DNA of 64,000 nt from Psoroptes ovis (GCA_002943765.1 PQWQ01000037.1:242710-306709), one strand, 5' to 3'. Numbered from the stretch's first letter, positions 1-13,098 are shown. A program made the numbers and translations. Notes: a model not told the origin generated them from the sequence alone.

Positions 1-749
1 CAAATGAAAAAAATAAGAATTACGGTTTCTTAGATCTAAAATTATTCTTATTTTAAAGACGTTTAATTATTAAGGAGATGTGATTTCAAATCTTTTCTCA
101 CATCTTCCTACTTGGATGATTCAGATTCTTATTCTTTAAGATTTTTTCAATTCTTCCACATCGAATTATGACAATTTTCTCGATATATTTTGACAAATAT
201 GAAATCCTAAGCTCCTGCCAATCAAAGGCGATGAAAAAGCCGAATTTCAGTCAGGAGTAGATTGACCTTTGACACATTCGAGTTACAGGCTCTTAACTGC
301 AGGGTTCCAGAAACACTTGTTGATTTTTTTGTTTTAAGAAAATCTGTAAGAAACGGGCTAAAATTTGATTGCAAATTGATTCTTTTTCAAGTTTTTCATT
401 GACCTCTGTCCACAAATTATGAATTTTTAAATAATTATGTTAAGGTCAATATGTTATGCCATCGGGCTCAATTCAATACCAAATTATATCATTTTCTTAA
501 GATATTTCTTAAGATTTTCTCGTCCATGTACTCTTACTTTTACTTGGTGCATTTTTTTGTTTTAATCAAAATTCCTGCTGATATTCTCAAGCAAACATCC
601 ATCCATTCACAAAATAATAATTATTTTCAATTGTATGTGTGTGTCCATGACGCCTACACACAATGAACAACAGATGATGAACACACCTAACCACAAAGCC
701 ATCTTGACTTATAATGAATGAATGAATCAATGGAAATAATATAGTTTTA

Positions 750-830
750 TTAGGCTGTCCGATAAGTTTTTGCCGATTTTCTCATAATTCCCTGCTGATA
801 TAATTGGGAAAAACTTTTCGGACAACCTAA
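750..830. mobile_element. FB80 type A
   Basis: Begins ttaggctgtccgataag, ends cggacaacctaa. In the SRF 5' intron. Confidence 0.85.
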
Positions 831-1186
831 TATTTTAGAGGAAAAACTTGACCTGTCATTTTCTTATTTTTTCAATTTCAAATTAAAAGAAAATGGTTCA
901 GTCTAAGGAGTCAAAATGTATTCATTCATTTTGTTTCTTTGATTTACTCGTTCCCTGAATATTATTTGCCCTATGGGGAAGAGAAAAGCGAATTATAAAT
1001 GAATGAACGAATGAATGAATCGAAAACATCGTATCTTTTGAAACAAAGCGGAGGCGTCAAATGGCGGCCAGGATAAAGGGAAAAATACATACACACACTG
1101 AATTATCCTCATGAAGATCTGAATCAGGAGTAAAAAGAGCAAAAGAAATTGAATTGAATTATAATATTTTGCAATAATATTTTTAA

Positions 1187-1266
1187 GGGTTTGTCCGAAA
1201 AGTTTATTCGGATTAATCGAATAGAGTTGCCCAATGAAAATCGGTCATTACTTTTCGGACAACCTT
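1187..1266. mobile_element. FB80 type B
   Basis: Asymmetric arms: ttattcggattaatcg on the left, tcggtcattacttttcgg on the right. Confidence 0.8.
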
Positions 1267-1412
1267 GATACTGATATACATTTTGCAATATTATTTCAAA
1301 AATAATGAAATAAAATAATGAATGTTTATTTTATATTGAAAATGAATGAAATGAAATGAATAGAAAAATTTTAAAATTTTTCAATTTTTCAAATATCCAC
1401 TTTCAATTATAT

Positions 1413-1490
1413 TTGGTTGTCCGAAAAGTTTTTGCCGATTTTCCAATGATTTTCTACGATATAATCGGCAAAAACTTTTCGGACAACTTT
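1413..1490. mobile_element. FB80 type A
   Basis: Arms near perfect: ccgaaaagtttttgccgatt against aatcggcaaaaacttttcgg. Confidence 0.9.
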
Positions 1491-1845
1491 GATATAATTA
1501 ATGATGATGATGATATGTATAATGTATTTGAATGGATGGAAGCCTTGAATCGTTACATTATTTATTTATTTCTCCTTCTGAAAATGAAGTGTTAATTGCT
1601 TTCCATAGATAATGATGAATTCATCTATCTGCCCAAGTGATGAAGGTTCCAATCTTAGAATTCAATTATTATTCAAGTTATTTATTGACTTTAGGGGCAG
1701 CAAACATTTTTGGAGGACCTTTATTTGATTTTTGTATGTGAAAGTCACTGAATGAATGAATGATGCATGAAATGATTGATTGATTGATTCATCATTGTCA
1801 ATTCGATTGTTTATTGATTTATTCATTTTTGAATGATTACAATAG

Positions 1846-4800
1846 GCATACGAACTATCAACATTAACTGGAACACAAGTAATGCTGCTGGTAGCATCTG
1901 AAACTGGACATGTTTATACATTCGCTACGCGTAAACTACAGCCAATGATAACATCGGATGCTGGTAAAGCATTGATACAAACATGTTTGAATTCACCTGA
2001 TCAATGCTCATCATTGGCAACTTCACAAGCAGCATCAGCAACGGCTAATGGGCAATCAAATATTGATCAATTACCAGATGTTATAACGACTAATGGACAT
2101 TTGTCCAATTCTGCACTTAATGGTAAGTTCGTTATTATTTCAAAAATCGCTTGGAAATTGAAATAATTATCTCGTCAATTGCCTCAAACAATAGCCTCGA
2201 ATGGACATCATAATCATGTTAGTGGTGGCGGTGGTGGTGGGTCTTCCACCGACAACAGTACCGGTAATATTCATCACAATAATTCATCATCGTCTACGAC
2301 GGCGACCACCACCAAAACATCATCAAATAGTCATCAATCTAATAACAGTAATAACCTGAACAATGATCAACGTATGTCTGCATCTGGTTATGAAGAAACT
2401 GATTTATCATATTCAGTCGATACACCGCAATCAACGACGACAACAATTATTGATGATTGTTCACATTTGAATGATAAGGTAAGGCTAAAACAATTGATTT
2501 TTCAATTTTTCAATACGATTCTTTGACGATTTAACTCTTTGGCGCCCTTTTAAATAACTTTTATGACTTTTTCTTATGACATTTTTGACTGAATCTTAAA
2601 GACTATAGATTTTCTTGAAATTCCTTACTTGAAATTGATTTATTATTTTCACATGTTTGAATATGTGCAATGAAAGTCAAGTTTTTTGTGTATTTTGGTG
2701 TGTTTTAATTTTTCGAAATTTTTCAAAACTTTTAACCCTTTCTTTTTTTTGTTTTCAAAGCAATTTTGATAAATGTGAATTCACGCTTCAGTTCAGGATA
2801 TATGTGTCTGTCACTTAGTTATGTCGCACATGTTTGAAATATTTTATTTTTCGCTCATAGAAATCGATAATTGATTAATGTTTGATTCAATGGAATTGAA
2901 TTTGATTAATTATTGATTGAAAAAATGTTTCAGGGTTATAGTTTTTCAGAAATTATTCAGAAACATTATTAAGAAACATTATTCTGTCATCTTTTATGAG
3001 GTTATAATCTCACTAATGTAGGCGTACAATGTGTCGGATGTGTCAAGATTCGAATTGTGATCGAATCAAAGATATCAATTTGATTTTTTGAAAAAAAATT
3101 GAGATTTTTCTCTGTGTTTACACATTTTCAAAGCATCATTTGTTTCCATTGAAAAAATATGACAATTTACAATATATTCTCGAATAGTGATGAATTGCAA
3201 TTTGTTATTGCTTCTACAAAAATTTTCATTTCATTTTAAAAAATTTTTTTTTTTTGAAGGTCGAGTGCTTTGATGATGATGGTCAGCCATTCTCATATAT
3301 TTATGAGTTATTAAAAATGCATGGTTTACTATTGAAAATGAGGAATTCATTTGAAATAATAATGAGAGAATGACTTCATTCAAAATTTTTGTTTTTTTCA
3401 TAAAGAACAATTGAAAATGAATTTATTATTTGTTTGTTTTTCCGCATACATTCAGACACACATATGTGATTCCGCTTTCTAAATATTATACAAATATGAT
3501 TGTATATGTGATATGAATGTTGATTTGAAAAAATTTGAAATGACAATATTTTAGCCTGTCCGAAAAGTTCATTCGGCTTAATCGAATAGAGTCGGCTCAT
3601 GAAAATTGGCCAAAACTTTTCGGACAACCTAATATTTTTTCAATGATATTTGTGACTTATTGTCACATCAATTTTCACAATCATACAATTCAATGAATTC
3701 ATTCTTTTCAATGATCAAATTTGAAAAAAATAAATGCATTGAAATTCTTCAGGCTTATTTTATCCAGGCTTTTTCCAATAGGTCTAAATATTCAAATTAT
3801 GATATAAATTTTGGTTTTTTTCGGTTAACCCTTAAAAGCGTAGGATTTTTGAATTTTCAAAAATCGAAAAATCAAAAAATATCATCATCATTAACTGTAA
3901 TCTTCAGGATATTTTCTAGTTTCATTTTCATTTTATTTGTTTCTCGGAATGAACTGATATACCTGATGACCTCATTTATTAAAGCCTTGTGTTCCGTTTT
4001 GGCGTTCAAACTATTTAGTTTTAGATTTAAATCAATGGATTTGTTTATTTTAATTTGAATTTTTTGAATTATTTCAATTGAAATTGATATCTTTGTATTA
4101 TTTTCGAATGTTTTCGAAATGTTTTTTTTCAACTTATTACAATCATCAGCCACATTACACATTTTGACAAACCCACAACCTTTTCAGCCACATCCTATAT
4201 TTTGTTTTTTCTCGATTTTCATCAACATTCATTCAAGTAAAAACGAATTAATCCTCTCAAAATTGAAAATCGTGGAAATTTGTTTTGTTGTATTCAACTG
4301 TTTATATTTCACCTGTTGATATTTTCATGCTTATTTTTGTTTAAAGAAAAGAGACTACTTTCTTCAGACGCCAAGCATTTAAATACTTTAAGACGCCATT
4401 TGATTGGTGGTTGAAAATGTAGAGAAAAATGGCGTCTTATTGCATTCGGTTGGTTGTAGTTCTTTGAAGATTTCAAATTTTTGATGATTCAAAAAAAGCT
4501 TTATTTATCGTCCTATAATGAGAATTGATCGAGGAAATTTCCAGGGAAAAATTGAGCCTTTTACCACTGCTGAAAATTGAAAATTTCTTGGAATTTTTCT
4601 TTCAGAGGTATAATTTAAATCTTTAAGGTTTAAAGGTTTTTGGATGGAAATTTGAAAAGTATTGATTCAAATTAACCGAATTTCAATCAGATCATGAGCA
4701 CTTGGACTTGAATCCAAGGGTCGTTGGCTTGGATTTTTTTTCCTTGGGTCCTTATTTTCCTTCAAATTTCATTAACCCTTTCCATTTCATTTCGTACATT

Positions 4801-5953
4801 TCGATCCTTGTTTTCCTTCAAAATTTTCCTGAATTTCATTTTTTGAAAATTGAAAATAATTCCAATATGCTTTGAATGCTTTCATTTCCATAAAAAATAA
4901 TGACCAAAATAGCATCTATATGCTTCACCTGCACCATCATCAGTATCATCATTATCATCTGCTGGCGCTACATCATCATCATCATCATCATGTACATCAT
5001 CATCTGCATCACCACCGATATTATTGTCATCAATGATTGTTGTTGGTGATCAACAACAACAACAACAACCACACAATCATCATCATCATCACCTTCATAA
5101 TCATCATCATCAACAGCCACAGCATCATTCGAATCATTCGAATCATCTTCATTCATCAATACATTCACAACAACAACAACAGCTTCATCAACTTCACCAA
5201 CAACAACAGCACTTTAATCAACCATCACCTTTATCTCATCAACAACAACAACAGCTCCATCATGATGGTGGTGGTGGTGGCCATCATCATCTTCATAATC
5301 ACCATCATCAAAATGAACATCAAAATTCACACCTTATGTCTCAACATCATCCACATCATCATCAACAACAACATCACCACCATCAATCATCTTATGATCA
5401 GCAACAGCAACAATCAATGATGGATAGCTATACAACAAATGGTGGTTTTACACATCCGACATTGAATTCAGCCAACGGGACAAATCATTCGAATGGTGGT
5501 GGTGGTGCGGGTGGTGGATTGAATGCTTTGTCAAATATTTCCAATACAGTGGCGACATCTTCATCATCGTTTTTTTCTACCACTGGTACTTCACCACCAC
5601 CATTAACACCGAACGGTATCCTTAGTGGGCTGCACTCGTTTTTATTCGCTGATTCAGTAAATGGTTTAGTTGATCCATTTGTTGTCGATACGATGACAGG
5701 CAGTTCGTCGATGGTCGTCGATAGTTTATCATCTTGTTTATCGGCTTCAGCTTGTACACCTTCATCATCATCAAATGATGATTCAGATGGTATTGTCGGT
5801 CAACAACAAACACCGAACGGTGCCACCAGCAGCAGCCATAGTCCCAATGTCAATGGTGCACCATCGTCTTATTCATCGACAACATTACCATCATCAGCTA
5901 CATCAGCTATAGCCTCTGCATCATTACGTTTGCCTCCATTTTGTTCAATTTAA
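1846..5953 (+). CDS. SRF: serum response factor (SRF/blistered), MADS-box transcription factor, 5' end missing
   Basis: Nuclear MADS-box factor that binds CArG boxes and controls cytoskeletal, muscle or tracheal genes in animals. Exons: 1846-2122, 2195-2478, 4913-5953; phases match (1, then 0), giving 533 residues after the missing start. The first exon opens with AYELSTLTGTQV and continues through the second half of the MADS box and the SAM region (VASETGHVYTFATRK, then GKALIQTCLNSPD), almost identical to vertebrate SRF. The second exon carries the SRF signature DQRMSASGYEETDLSYSV. The third exon is low-complexity: poly-Ser, then long Gln and His runs, Gly runs, then Ser/Thr-rich up to a stop at 5951. 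The N-terminal DNA-contacting half of the MADS box must be upstream of the window. Introns are 72 bp and 2434 bp. The end is uncertain: no AATAAA signal was seen soon after the stop, and the exons at 10353-13067 may be the true 3' part. A gtaaat donor at 5657, in phase 0, would fit that join. Confidence 0.88.
3551..3632. mobile_element. FB80 type B
   Basis: Contains ttcattcggcttaatcg and gaaaattggccaaaac. Confidence 0.85.
4389..4439. repeat. 13-bp perfect inverted repeat
   Basis: taagacgccattt (4389-4401) pairs with aaatggcgtctta (4427-4439) across a 25-nt loop. Not related to FB80 or FB120. It lies inside the SRF intron; agacgcca also occurs once just upstream. Confidence 0.7.
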
Positions 5954-6805
5954 AATAATTCTTGACAATTCTTTGATACCTTGTTGTTTTTCCGCAAGCA
6001 AAATGCCATAATTTTACTATTTTTTTTGAAATTCTATAACCCTTTGATTACTATTTTTTTCAATTGTTGCTCGTTGAGTTTTACCCTGATTTTTTTATTT
6101 TGTTATTTTTTAAATTTTAAATTATTTTATTTTTAATTTTGTTGTTTATTCAAAGCTTGCTCTGTTCAATGTTATCACACACATTTATATATTTGAATAA
6201 TTTCAATTTTTGCACCTTGCAAACCTTAGTTTTTGGACACTTTTTGCAATTTTCCAATTAAATTTCTTTTCTTCACAGATACAAGACCCTTGGAAGGTCT
6301 TCTTGAAATTGTCTTTTCAAAAACAAATATATTTTAAAAGATGTTTGAAGATCTCTCTTTGATGCAATTCTATGTATTGTTTTTTTCTCTCAACAAAATT
6401 AAATTAATTAAAATTCAATTGTCTTAAGACTATTTGACTTAAAACTATAGCCTTTGAATATGATGAAAATTGATATTTATTTCTAAATTGTATTCTAAGA
6501 TTTCTAAACAAAATGTTTTTCATTTTTTTAAAATTGTAAATATTTTAAATTTTTGAAATTTCGACTGTTTTTCGACTATCTATTTGTTTCAAAATCTTTG
6601 ATTATTGTTTTTTGTTGTCTTTGGACACATAATCATCAATCAAACAACAAACAAATACGTTTGATTTCAATCATTGCGATTTGTTTTGTTTTGTTGAAAA
6701 TTGTTAAAAATTCAATTTTTTTCATTGTTGTTTTATTCAAAGTGTTATAAATTTTGTTTGTTTTTTGATTTTTTGAAAAATATTTGAAATTTTAAATAAT
6801 TTACA

Positions 6806-6938
6806 AGGTTTCAAGTTTTAATTCGTAGTTTTCAAATTGATTTTCGTAGTTTTGAATGTAATTTTAAACCGTGAAATTACGAAATTAAATTTCAAAACTA
6901 CGAAATTTAATTTTAAAACACCGAATTTAAACTTGAGG
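6806..6938. repeat. FB120 foldback element copy 1
   Basis: Long inverted repeat built on aattcgtagtttt / aaaactacgaa. It begins aaggtttcaag and ends aaacttgaggct, and is immediately followed by the long T run. This is the most diverged copy. Confidence 0.75.
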
Positions 6939-7512
6939 CTCTTTTTCTGATTTTCTTTTTTTTTTTTTTTTTTTTTTTGCTGGCCAAATAGCCAAAGCTA
7001 TTTGGCGCTTTTCACATTGAACAATTACTCATCAAAAAATGAATCGATTGGGCGTGTGTAAATTGCCTAATCAACTAATCAATTCATAATTATTAACAAT
7101 GAATATATGACAGGTGAATGAATGAATGAATGAATAATAACATTATTATTATTGCAATTGAATTGAATTGAATCAAATGTAATATAAATTAGTAATGAAT
7201 ATTGTTTAATATATTAGAAGGTTTAGGCCTGTCAAATTTTAATATTATTTTTTCAAAAATAGCCGCCAATTTTGCAAATTTTACAAATGATTCCGGTACA
7301 ATAATATTAAGACATATTCATGTGTGTTGGTGTTGTTATTCGGTGTTAATCTTATTAGTTTTCAATTATATATTCAAATGTAATAATTACAATTTGTTGC
7401 ATTTGTATTTATTCATTTATATCTGCATAAATGATGAATGGCTACAATAAAATAACAATTGTGTACGGAATCAAGAAAATTACAGGTTATTGTTTTTGTT
7501 GTTATATATAGA

Positions 7513-7592
7513 TTAGGTTATCCGGAAAGTTTTGGCCGATTATATTGTAGAAAATCATTGAGAAAATCGGCAAGAACTTGTCGGACAACCTG
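7513..7592. mobile_element. FB80 type A
   Basis: Loop gtagaaaatcattgag; the right arm has cttgtcgg. Confidence 0.85.
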
Positions 7593-7787
7593 ATATTTTA
7601 TTTTATTTTATTTTTTTTTTATGAATTTTTTGAACAAGATGAATGTTTCTTTTTTTTTGTTTATGTGAGTTGATTGATTGATTGATTAAGTTTAACACAC
7701 ACAACAAGTCTAAATTGATCAATTTTTCATAAAATTCACCAATTGATTTTAATTGTTAATTCGAAATAATTCAAGAAATAATTAATG

Positions 7788-7865
7788 AGGTTGTTCTAAA
7801 AGTTTTTGCCGATTTTTCAATAATTTTCTACGATATAATCGGCAAAAACTTTGCGGACAACCTAA
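7788..7865. mobile_element. FB80 type A
   Basis: Left arm ttgttctaaaag, right arm ctttgcggacaacc. Confidence 0.85.
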
Positions 7866-8327
7866 ATAGAAATAATTGACATTTTCGATTGATTTTGATG
7901 GTTTTTCATTTGTTCAATTTTTCTTAGAAGAAATGAAGTCTTAAATGAATACTTATATAAAGTAACTCATGACAAAACTCATTACTTTTTTGTATGAAAA
8001 TTTCAGCGAACAGATGTTTTTGTTTTTCAAAATTTTGCCGAATCAATTTTGTTTATCAATGTTGTTGTTTATTGGTTGGTTCATCATTTAATTGGTTGTT
8101 TAATTGATTTTTATTTCTTTGAAGTCTATAACCTTATTCATTTTTTCTTGCTATTTTCGATCTAATTCACTAATTTACTCAATCATTTTTACCCGAAAAA
8201 AATTGATTCGAAATTGAGCAATTAGCATTTCATGGTTAAAAGTGCTGATAAAAATCAATGATGTGTTCAAAATACACAGACAATTACACAGTTTTCATAT
8301 CCATTAATTCATGCAATTTATAATATA

Positions 8328-8408
8328 AAGTTCTCCGAAAAGTTTTCAACCGGTTATTTCGTAGAAAATGATTGAAAAATCGACAAAAACTTTTCGGACA
8401 ACCTAATA
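8328..8408. mobile_element. FB80 type A, diverged left end
   Basis: Left arm tctccgaaaagttttcaacc; right end cggacaacctaatat. Confidence 0.8.
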
Positions 8409-8658
8409 TATTCATAATTTATATTAGATAACCATTTCGTGACTTTGCTTCATTCGAATAATGATGATCGTGATCATAAACTTTGGTTAGCTGCTTACCA
8501 TATTTCTGATCATTATGATAATGATTTTCCTTTGATTTTTCATTGAAAAATACAAATGAAAAATTCATAATTCATTTCAAGGTATAACAAGGGTGATGAC
8601 ATTATCATATGTCTCAATTATCATGAAAATCATTACCATTAACAAATTATCATAATGA

Positions 8659-8742
8659 TTAGATTGTCCTAAAAGTTCTTGCCGATTTTATAAAGTGAAT
8701 ATATATGAAAAAATCGGCAAGAACTTTTCGGACAACCTAATA
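8659..8742. mobile_element. FB80 type A
   Basis: Both arms have ttcttgccgatt / aatcggcaagaa. Confidence 0.85.
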
Positions 8743-9324
8743 ATTTTGATAATTATTATTATCATTCGATATTTATTGTTTCCTGTGACAAATCATTTTC
8801 CAAATCAATATTCTAATGATCATTTTCAGCAATAATAATTGATAATTGTATTTCAGTGATTAATTTTTTGTTTGTCATTATCCTTAGAGTATAAGGCTTA
8901 GACCCCATAATAATAAAAAATTTTATTTCAAAATGAATCATTTCTTCCCTCAGTATTATTCATTCAATACGATCAATTCGATCGATTCCAATTCGATCAT
9001 CTGTCGTTAGTAACAGTGTCGTTGTTTAGGATGATGAAAATTTGATGAAAAATGAAATTTACATAATCAAACAACGATTCATTTTGTTTATAACCGGAAC
9101 TATTATGTTTGAATGAAGTGAACCTTTTAAAAAAAATGAAAATTCATTGTTTTGTCGCGTAATATCGAACGAAAAACAATGTAAAATATACAATATCGCA
9201 TTCATTGAACAAACAAAACAAAATCCATTTTTGGATTTCAGGAGAACAACAGCAAAAAAAAAAAATTAACTGTTGAAATAATAATAATAATAAAAAATTT
9301 CTTTGAATATAATAAATCAAATTA

Positions 9325-9418
9325 CTAGGTTGTCCGAAAAATTTTGGTCAATTTTCATCAGCCGACTCTATTCGATTACTATTGATTAAGCCGAATAAAC
9401 TTTTCGGACAATCTAATA
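9325..9418. mobile_element. FB80 type B, reverse orientation
   Basis: Has ccgactctattcgatt followed by a duplicated attgatt, making it longer than other copies. Confidence 0.8.
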
Positions 9419-9441
9419 TTTTCCTAATTTTTTAATTCATA

Positions 9442-9562
9442 CAGTTTTTTAAAGTTTTAATTCGTAGTTTTCGAGTTGAATTTTGTAATTTCATGATTTG
9501 AAATTTCATTCAAAACTACGAAAATCAACTTTAAAACTACGAATTAAAACTTTAAACTCTGC
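9442..9562. repeat. FB120 foldback element copy 2
   Basis: Termini acagttttttaaag and ctttaaactctgc. Arms carry aattcgtagttttc and aaaactacgaattaa. Confidence 0.8.
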
Positions 9563-10075
9563 AATTATTCACATCATATAATACTAATAATCATCCTAAT
9601 TTGAAATTATAAAATATACCACACATTAAGATTTTTCAATTATATGATACTAAACAACTATTATCTTTGATTACATGAAGATAATAGATTATCATTATCT
9701 ATGATGTATGTGATCCGGTTCATTTTTTGAATATTAAACCATTGTTTAAAAATAACATCTTTGGTTATTTATTGTGTAAAAGCAATTTTTGATTTCAGTT
9801 TGAGGCCATGGTCTCAATGATTAATAATGGCTCCATCAGCGGTGTTTTGATTGAATTGATGTAATTTTTGGTTTGAAATCAACAAAAGGTGTGTGTTTGT
9901 GTGCATTAGCAAATTGAATATATGAATTTAGATCCGAAATGTGAGGTTTTTTTGGGGTTTTTGAATCATCGAATTGGAATGCTAACTATGATCAAGTATT
10001 CAATTATTCAATCCGAGAAATCAAATAATGAGGTCTGGTTTTTTTTCATCATTTAGCATTTTCAAAATTTACATA

Positions 10076-10196
10076 CAAGGTTTAAAGTTTTATTTCGTAG
10101 TTTTAAAATTGAATTTCATAATTTTATCGCTGCAAATCACATTGAAAACTATGAAATTCAATTTTAAAACTACGAATTAAAACTTTAAATCCTGTA
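10076..10196. repeat. FB120 foldback element copy 3
   Basis: Termini caaggtttaaagttt and aactttaaatcctgt. Arms are about 50 bp, interrupted by a short loop near tcgctgcaaatc. Confidence 0.8.
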
Positions 10197-10352
10197 ACAA
10201 TATGTATTGCTGTTTTCACATTTGCATTCATAAAGAGTTATTTTGTAGACATGTAGAGAAGGCAAAATGTCTTAATTAAAATATATTTTCATTATTTTCA
10301 CCCACTCTTTTTTTAATTATTTTTAATTCCTTATTTCAATTTATCCCTTTAG

Positions 10353-13067
10353 AATGTATTCACCGGTTGTTTAACGTTGGGTACATCAACAACAACAACT
10401 GATAATATTAACAATTCTACTGCTGGTTCAATGATTAATCAAAATTCATTTTTTGTTGATGGCCAAACAATTGATCGATCTGAATTTGGAATTTTAGACG
10501 ATATGGATGATGTGGATGATGATGATGATGATGACGATGATGAGGATGATGATGATGAAGATGAGGAGGAAGACGATGATGATGATGCTGATGAGGAAGA
10601 GGATCAAGACCTGGATGAAGATATGAATGATAATGGTGAACGCTTTGATAATGATAATGATAATGATGCTGCTGATCATCATGATCATCGCAATGAAAAT
10701 GATACATATGATAATATGATCATTAATAATTCAATATTTCAACAATTTAATAATCGTCATGCAGATGCAACATGGTCATCATCAATGAATTCGAATTCTC
10801 TCCTAGGAACCGATTGTAATCGACGCTCTTCTCCGAATGCGAATAGACATAATCAGCGGCCACAGCAAGCGATCAGTGGTTCAGATCGAATTAAAATGAA
10901 CCTTAATCTTAAAATTCAACAAAAACAGCAGCAACAGCAACGAATTAAGCAGCAGCAGCAACAATTTGCAATCAGCAATAAACAATCGATAAATTTTCAA
11001 TGTCCACCACCACCATCATCATCAAAAATGACCATTAATAATAGCCGAGAAATTTTCCCATCCAATAATGATCGAATGAGTAATGTATCAAAACGAAAAC
11101 TTTCAAATAATTTAAACAATTTAATACATTTGAACAATTCATCATCGCTTGATTCATCATGTCTACCATTCAATGGTAAGATTTGAGTATTTTTTCTTAA
11201 AATTAATCATTTTTTCAATTTTTTTAAACCCTAAGAAACTACATTTGAATCGAATCAAAAATATTTGGATGCCATTTCTAAGACATCATCTAATAATAGT
11301 AACAATAACCCTCAAAGATTATTTAATCATTATCCATCATCAAATGAATTCATCACAGTTCAGAATCCGAATCTTTTGCTTTCTTCGAATACGAAATCAC
11401 CGTTAATCACTGGAAATAAACCATCACAAAAATCTATGCATCATCACAATCGTTCATCTAAATCTAAAGGTATGAAAATTGTCCATAAGTCTATAGGTCT
11501 TAATGTCCTTATTATTTTCATGATTCCAACACAGCTGATAATTTGAAAAATCTACCGAATTCCGCGTCCTTGGCAACAATATCGAATACGAATCGATCAA
11601 TGTTATTATCAACATTATTTTCGAATAATCAAAATAATAATGAATTAACTAATTCAAATAATGCTAATAATACAAATAATAATAACGGAAACACTGATAT
11701 TTCGACATCAAAACATGATGATATTCATTCCATTTCGAATAATAATAATAACAATGGTGATAATACCAGTTCACAAACACTACCAACAACGATAACATTT
11801 TTCAATAATAACAACAGTAATAATAATAATCAACAACAATTATTAAAAGCAGCCAATCTGAATTCAATCATTAATAATATAAGCAATACAACGGCTGCGG
11901 CAACAATTTTAGCATCACAATCAATGATCAGCAATAACAGTAATAATGATCCGAATCAATGTTTTTCAAATAATCGTTCATCATTGTTATCATCACAATT
12001 ACAATCATCATCAACAACATCACCATTTGTTTTCGGATCAATTGTTTCATCATCATCATCCATACCATCAACATTGAGCAGTAATAACATGATAATAACA
12101 TCATCAACAATGTCAAATAATAACAATGATAGCCATAATACTCAAAATAATAATATTATTTCATCTTCATTATCATCAAATATTCAAAATCAATTGGCCA
12201 TAGCTGCACAACAATTTTTGACATCCAATAATGGTTAGTAGTTATTTGTTATTATTAATAATTATTTATCAATTAATTGTCGTAATAATCATTAGGTAAC
12301 GTTATAGTTTGTCCACCACAGCCATCTGATTCGAATTCAAATTCAAATCCATCATCATCATTGATTAATCATCAATTAAATACCAACAGAATGGGTAAAT
12401 CATCCGATACTCTGTTATTACAGCATTCATCTAATGTATCGAATCATAATTCGGTTACTGGTCAATTATTTTATAATGCATTAGCCGGTAGATTGTTACA
12501 CGCTAACCCGACAACAACTGTAGCATCTAATTCTTCAAATAATAATAATAATTCGATATCATTGTATAATATGATCAGTGATAATAGCAATAATTCAAAC
12601 AACAATGGTACATCAACAATTCAATTATCAACACAAGATAGTTTAAATCTATTATTCTCGAATAATACGATTCCACAGGTATTTGTCTCTTTTGATTTTG
12701 GATAATTATTTAATTTATTTATTTCTTATTTCGAATCCAGTTAATAGCACAATCCTCGAATAATAATGGCAGCAATAATGATCATCAACAAAAATCTAGT
12801 CAATCATCACCATCACCATCATCTTCATTATCAAATAGAAATAGATTAAAAAATGATTTGAATACCACTGATTTGCTCAATATTCAACAACAACATCAAC
12901 AACAACAAAATGCTCAATATCATCATAATTCTAATCAAATTCATTTTTCTCACAATCATCATTTCCAACAACCCCAACATCATAATCACCAATTATCATC
13001 ATCACAATCGAATACCATATTGTCTTCATCAAGAATGAATAATAGTAAAAAGCAAAGAAAAATTTGA
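10353..13067 (+). CDS. Asn/Ser/Asp-rich low-complexity protein, five exons, 5' end unresolved (possible 3' part of SRF)
   Basis: Exons 10353-11175, 11236-11469, 11535-12233, 12296-12678 and 12741-13067 join in phase (1,1,1,0) to 821 residues ending at a TGA, with AATAAA 32 nt later at 13099. The first exon begins directly after a good acceptor and has no convincing ATG, so an upstream exon is required. Composition: an acidic Asp/Glu run (about residues 48-85), Gln runs, then long Asn and Ser stretches, with His/Gln-rich sequence at the end. No known domain was recognised. It lies on the same strand 4.4 kb after the SRF exon and starts in phase 0, so it may encode the SRF transactivation tail. 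It could equally be a separate gene whose first exon was missed. Short introns (60-65 bp) and an even pattern of splice signals support real coding. Confidence 0.7.
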
Positions 13068-13098
13068 TATTTTAAAATACATAAATAACGATTAATCA

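Larger units (their letters stand above)
1..1845 (+). other. intron of the SRF gene (5' exon outside the window)
   Basis: No coding exon was found here. The first half of the SRF MADS box, which must precede the exon at 1846, is absent in all frames, so the upstream exon lies before base 1 and this intron is at least 1.8 kb. It holds three FB80 copies (750, 1187, 1413) and several short (TGAA)n tracts such as 1002-1020. It ends in a usable acceptor, aatag, at 1845. Short ORFs here are AT-rich noise. Confidence 0.7.
2479..4912 (+). other. long SRF intron
   Basis: Phase-0 intron from a gtaagg donor after Lys to an aaatag acceptor. It holds one type B FB80 copy (3551) and a 13-bp perfect inverted repeat (4389-4439). 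No conserved coding was recognised; open frames such as 3660-4058 have no family features. Confidence 0.65.
5954..10352 (+). other. long non-coding stretch between SRF exon and Asn-rich exons
   Basis: Probably an intron or intergenic region of 4.4 kb. It contains five FB80 copies (7513, 7788, 8328, 8659, 9325), three FB120 copies (6806, 9442, 10076), and a T run of about 23 bases near 6957-6979. The sequence ends with a pyrimidine-rich acceptor (atccctttag) at 10352. No coding exon was recognised. Confidence 0.6.

Noticed and set aside
451..666. 71-codon ORF near the left edge
   Set aside because: AT-rich, no family features, inside the inferred SRF intron.
3241..3320. Possible exon after a T run (ttgaaggtcgagtgc...)
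   Set aside because: It would interrupt a join (2478 to 4913) that already fits in phase, with no SRF similarity.
3660..4162. Overlapping 132- and 96-codon ORFs on opposite strands
   Set aside because: Phe/Ile/Lys/Asn-rich, overlapping on both strands, no start context or motifs: chance in AT-rich DNA.
4968..5420. Antisense Asp/Val and +1-frame Ile/His ORFs over the SRF His/Gln exon
   Set aside because: Shadows of trinucleotide repeats.
10435..10707. Antisense His-rich and Ile-rich ORFs
   Set aside because: Shadows of the GAT repeat encoding the acidic run.
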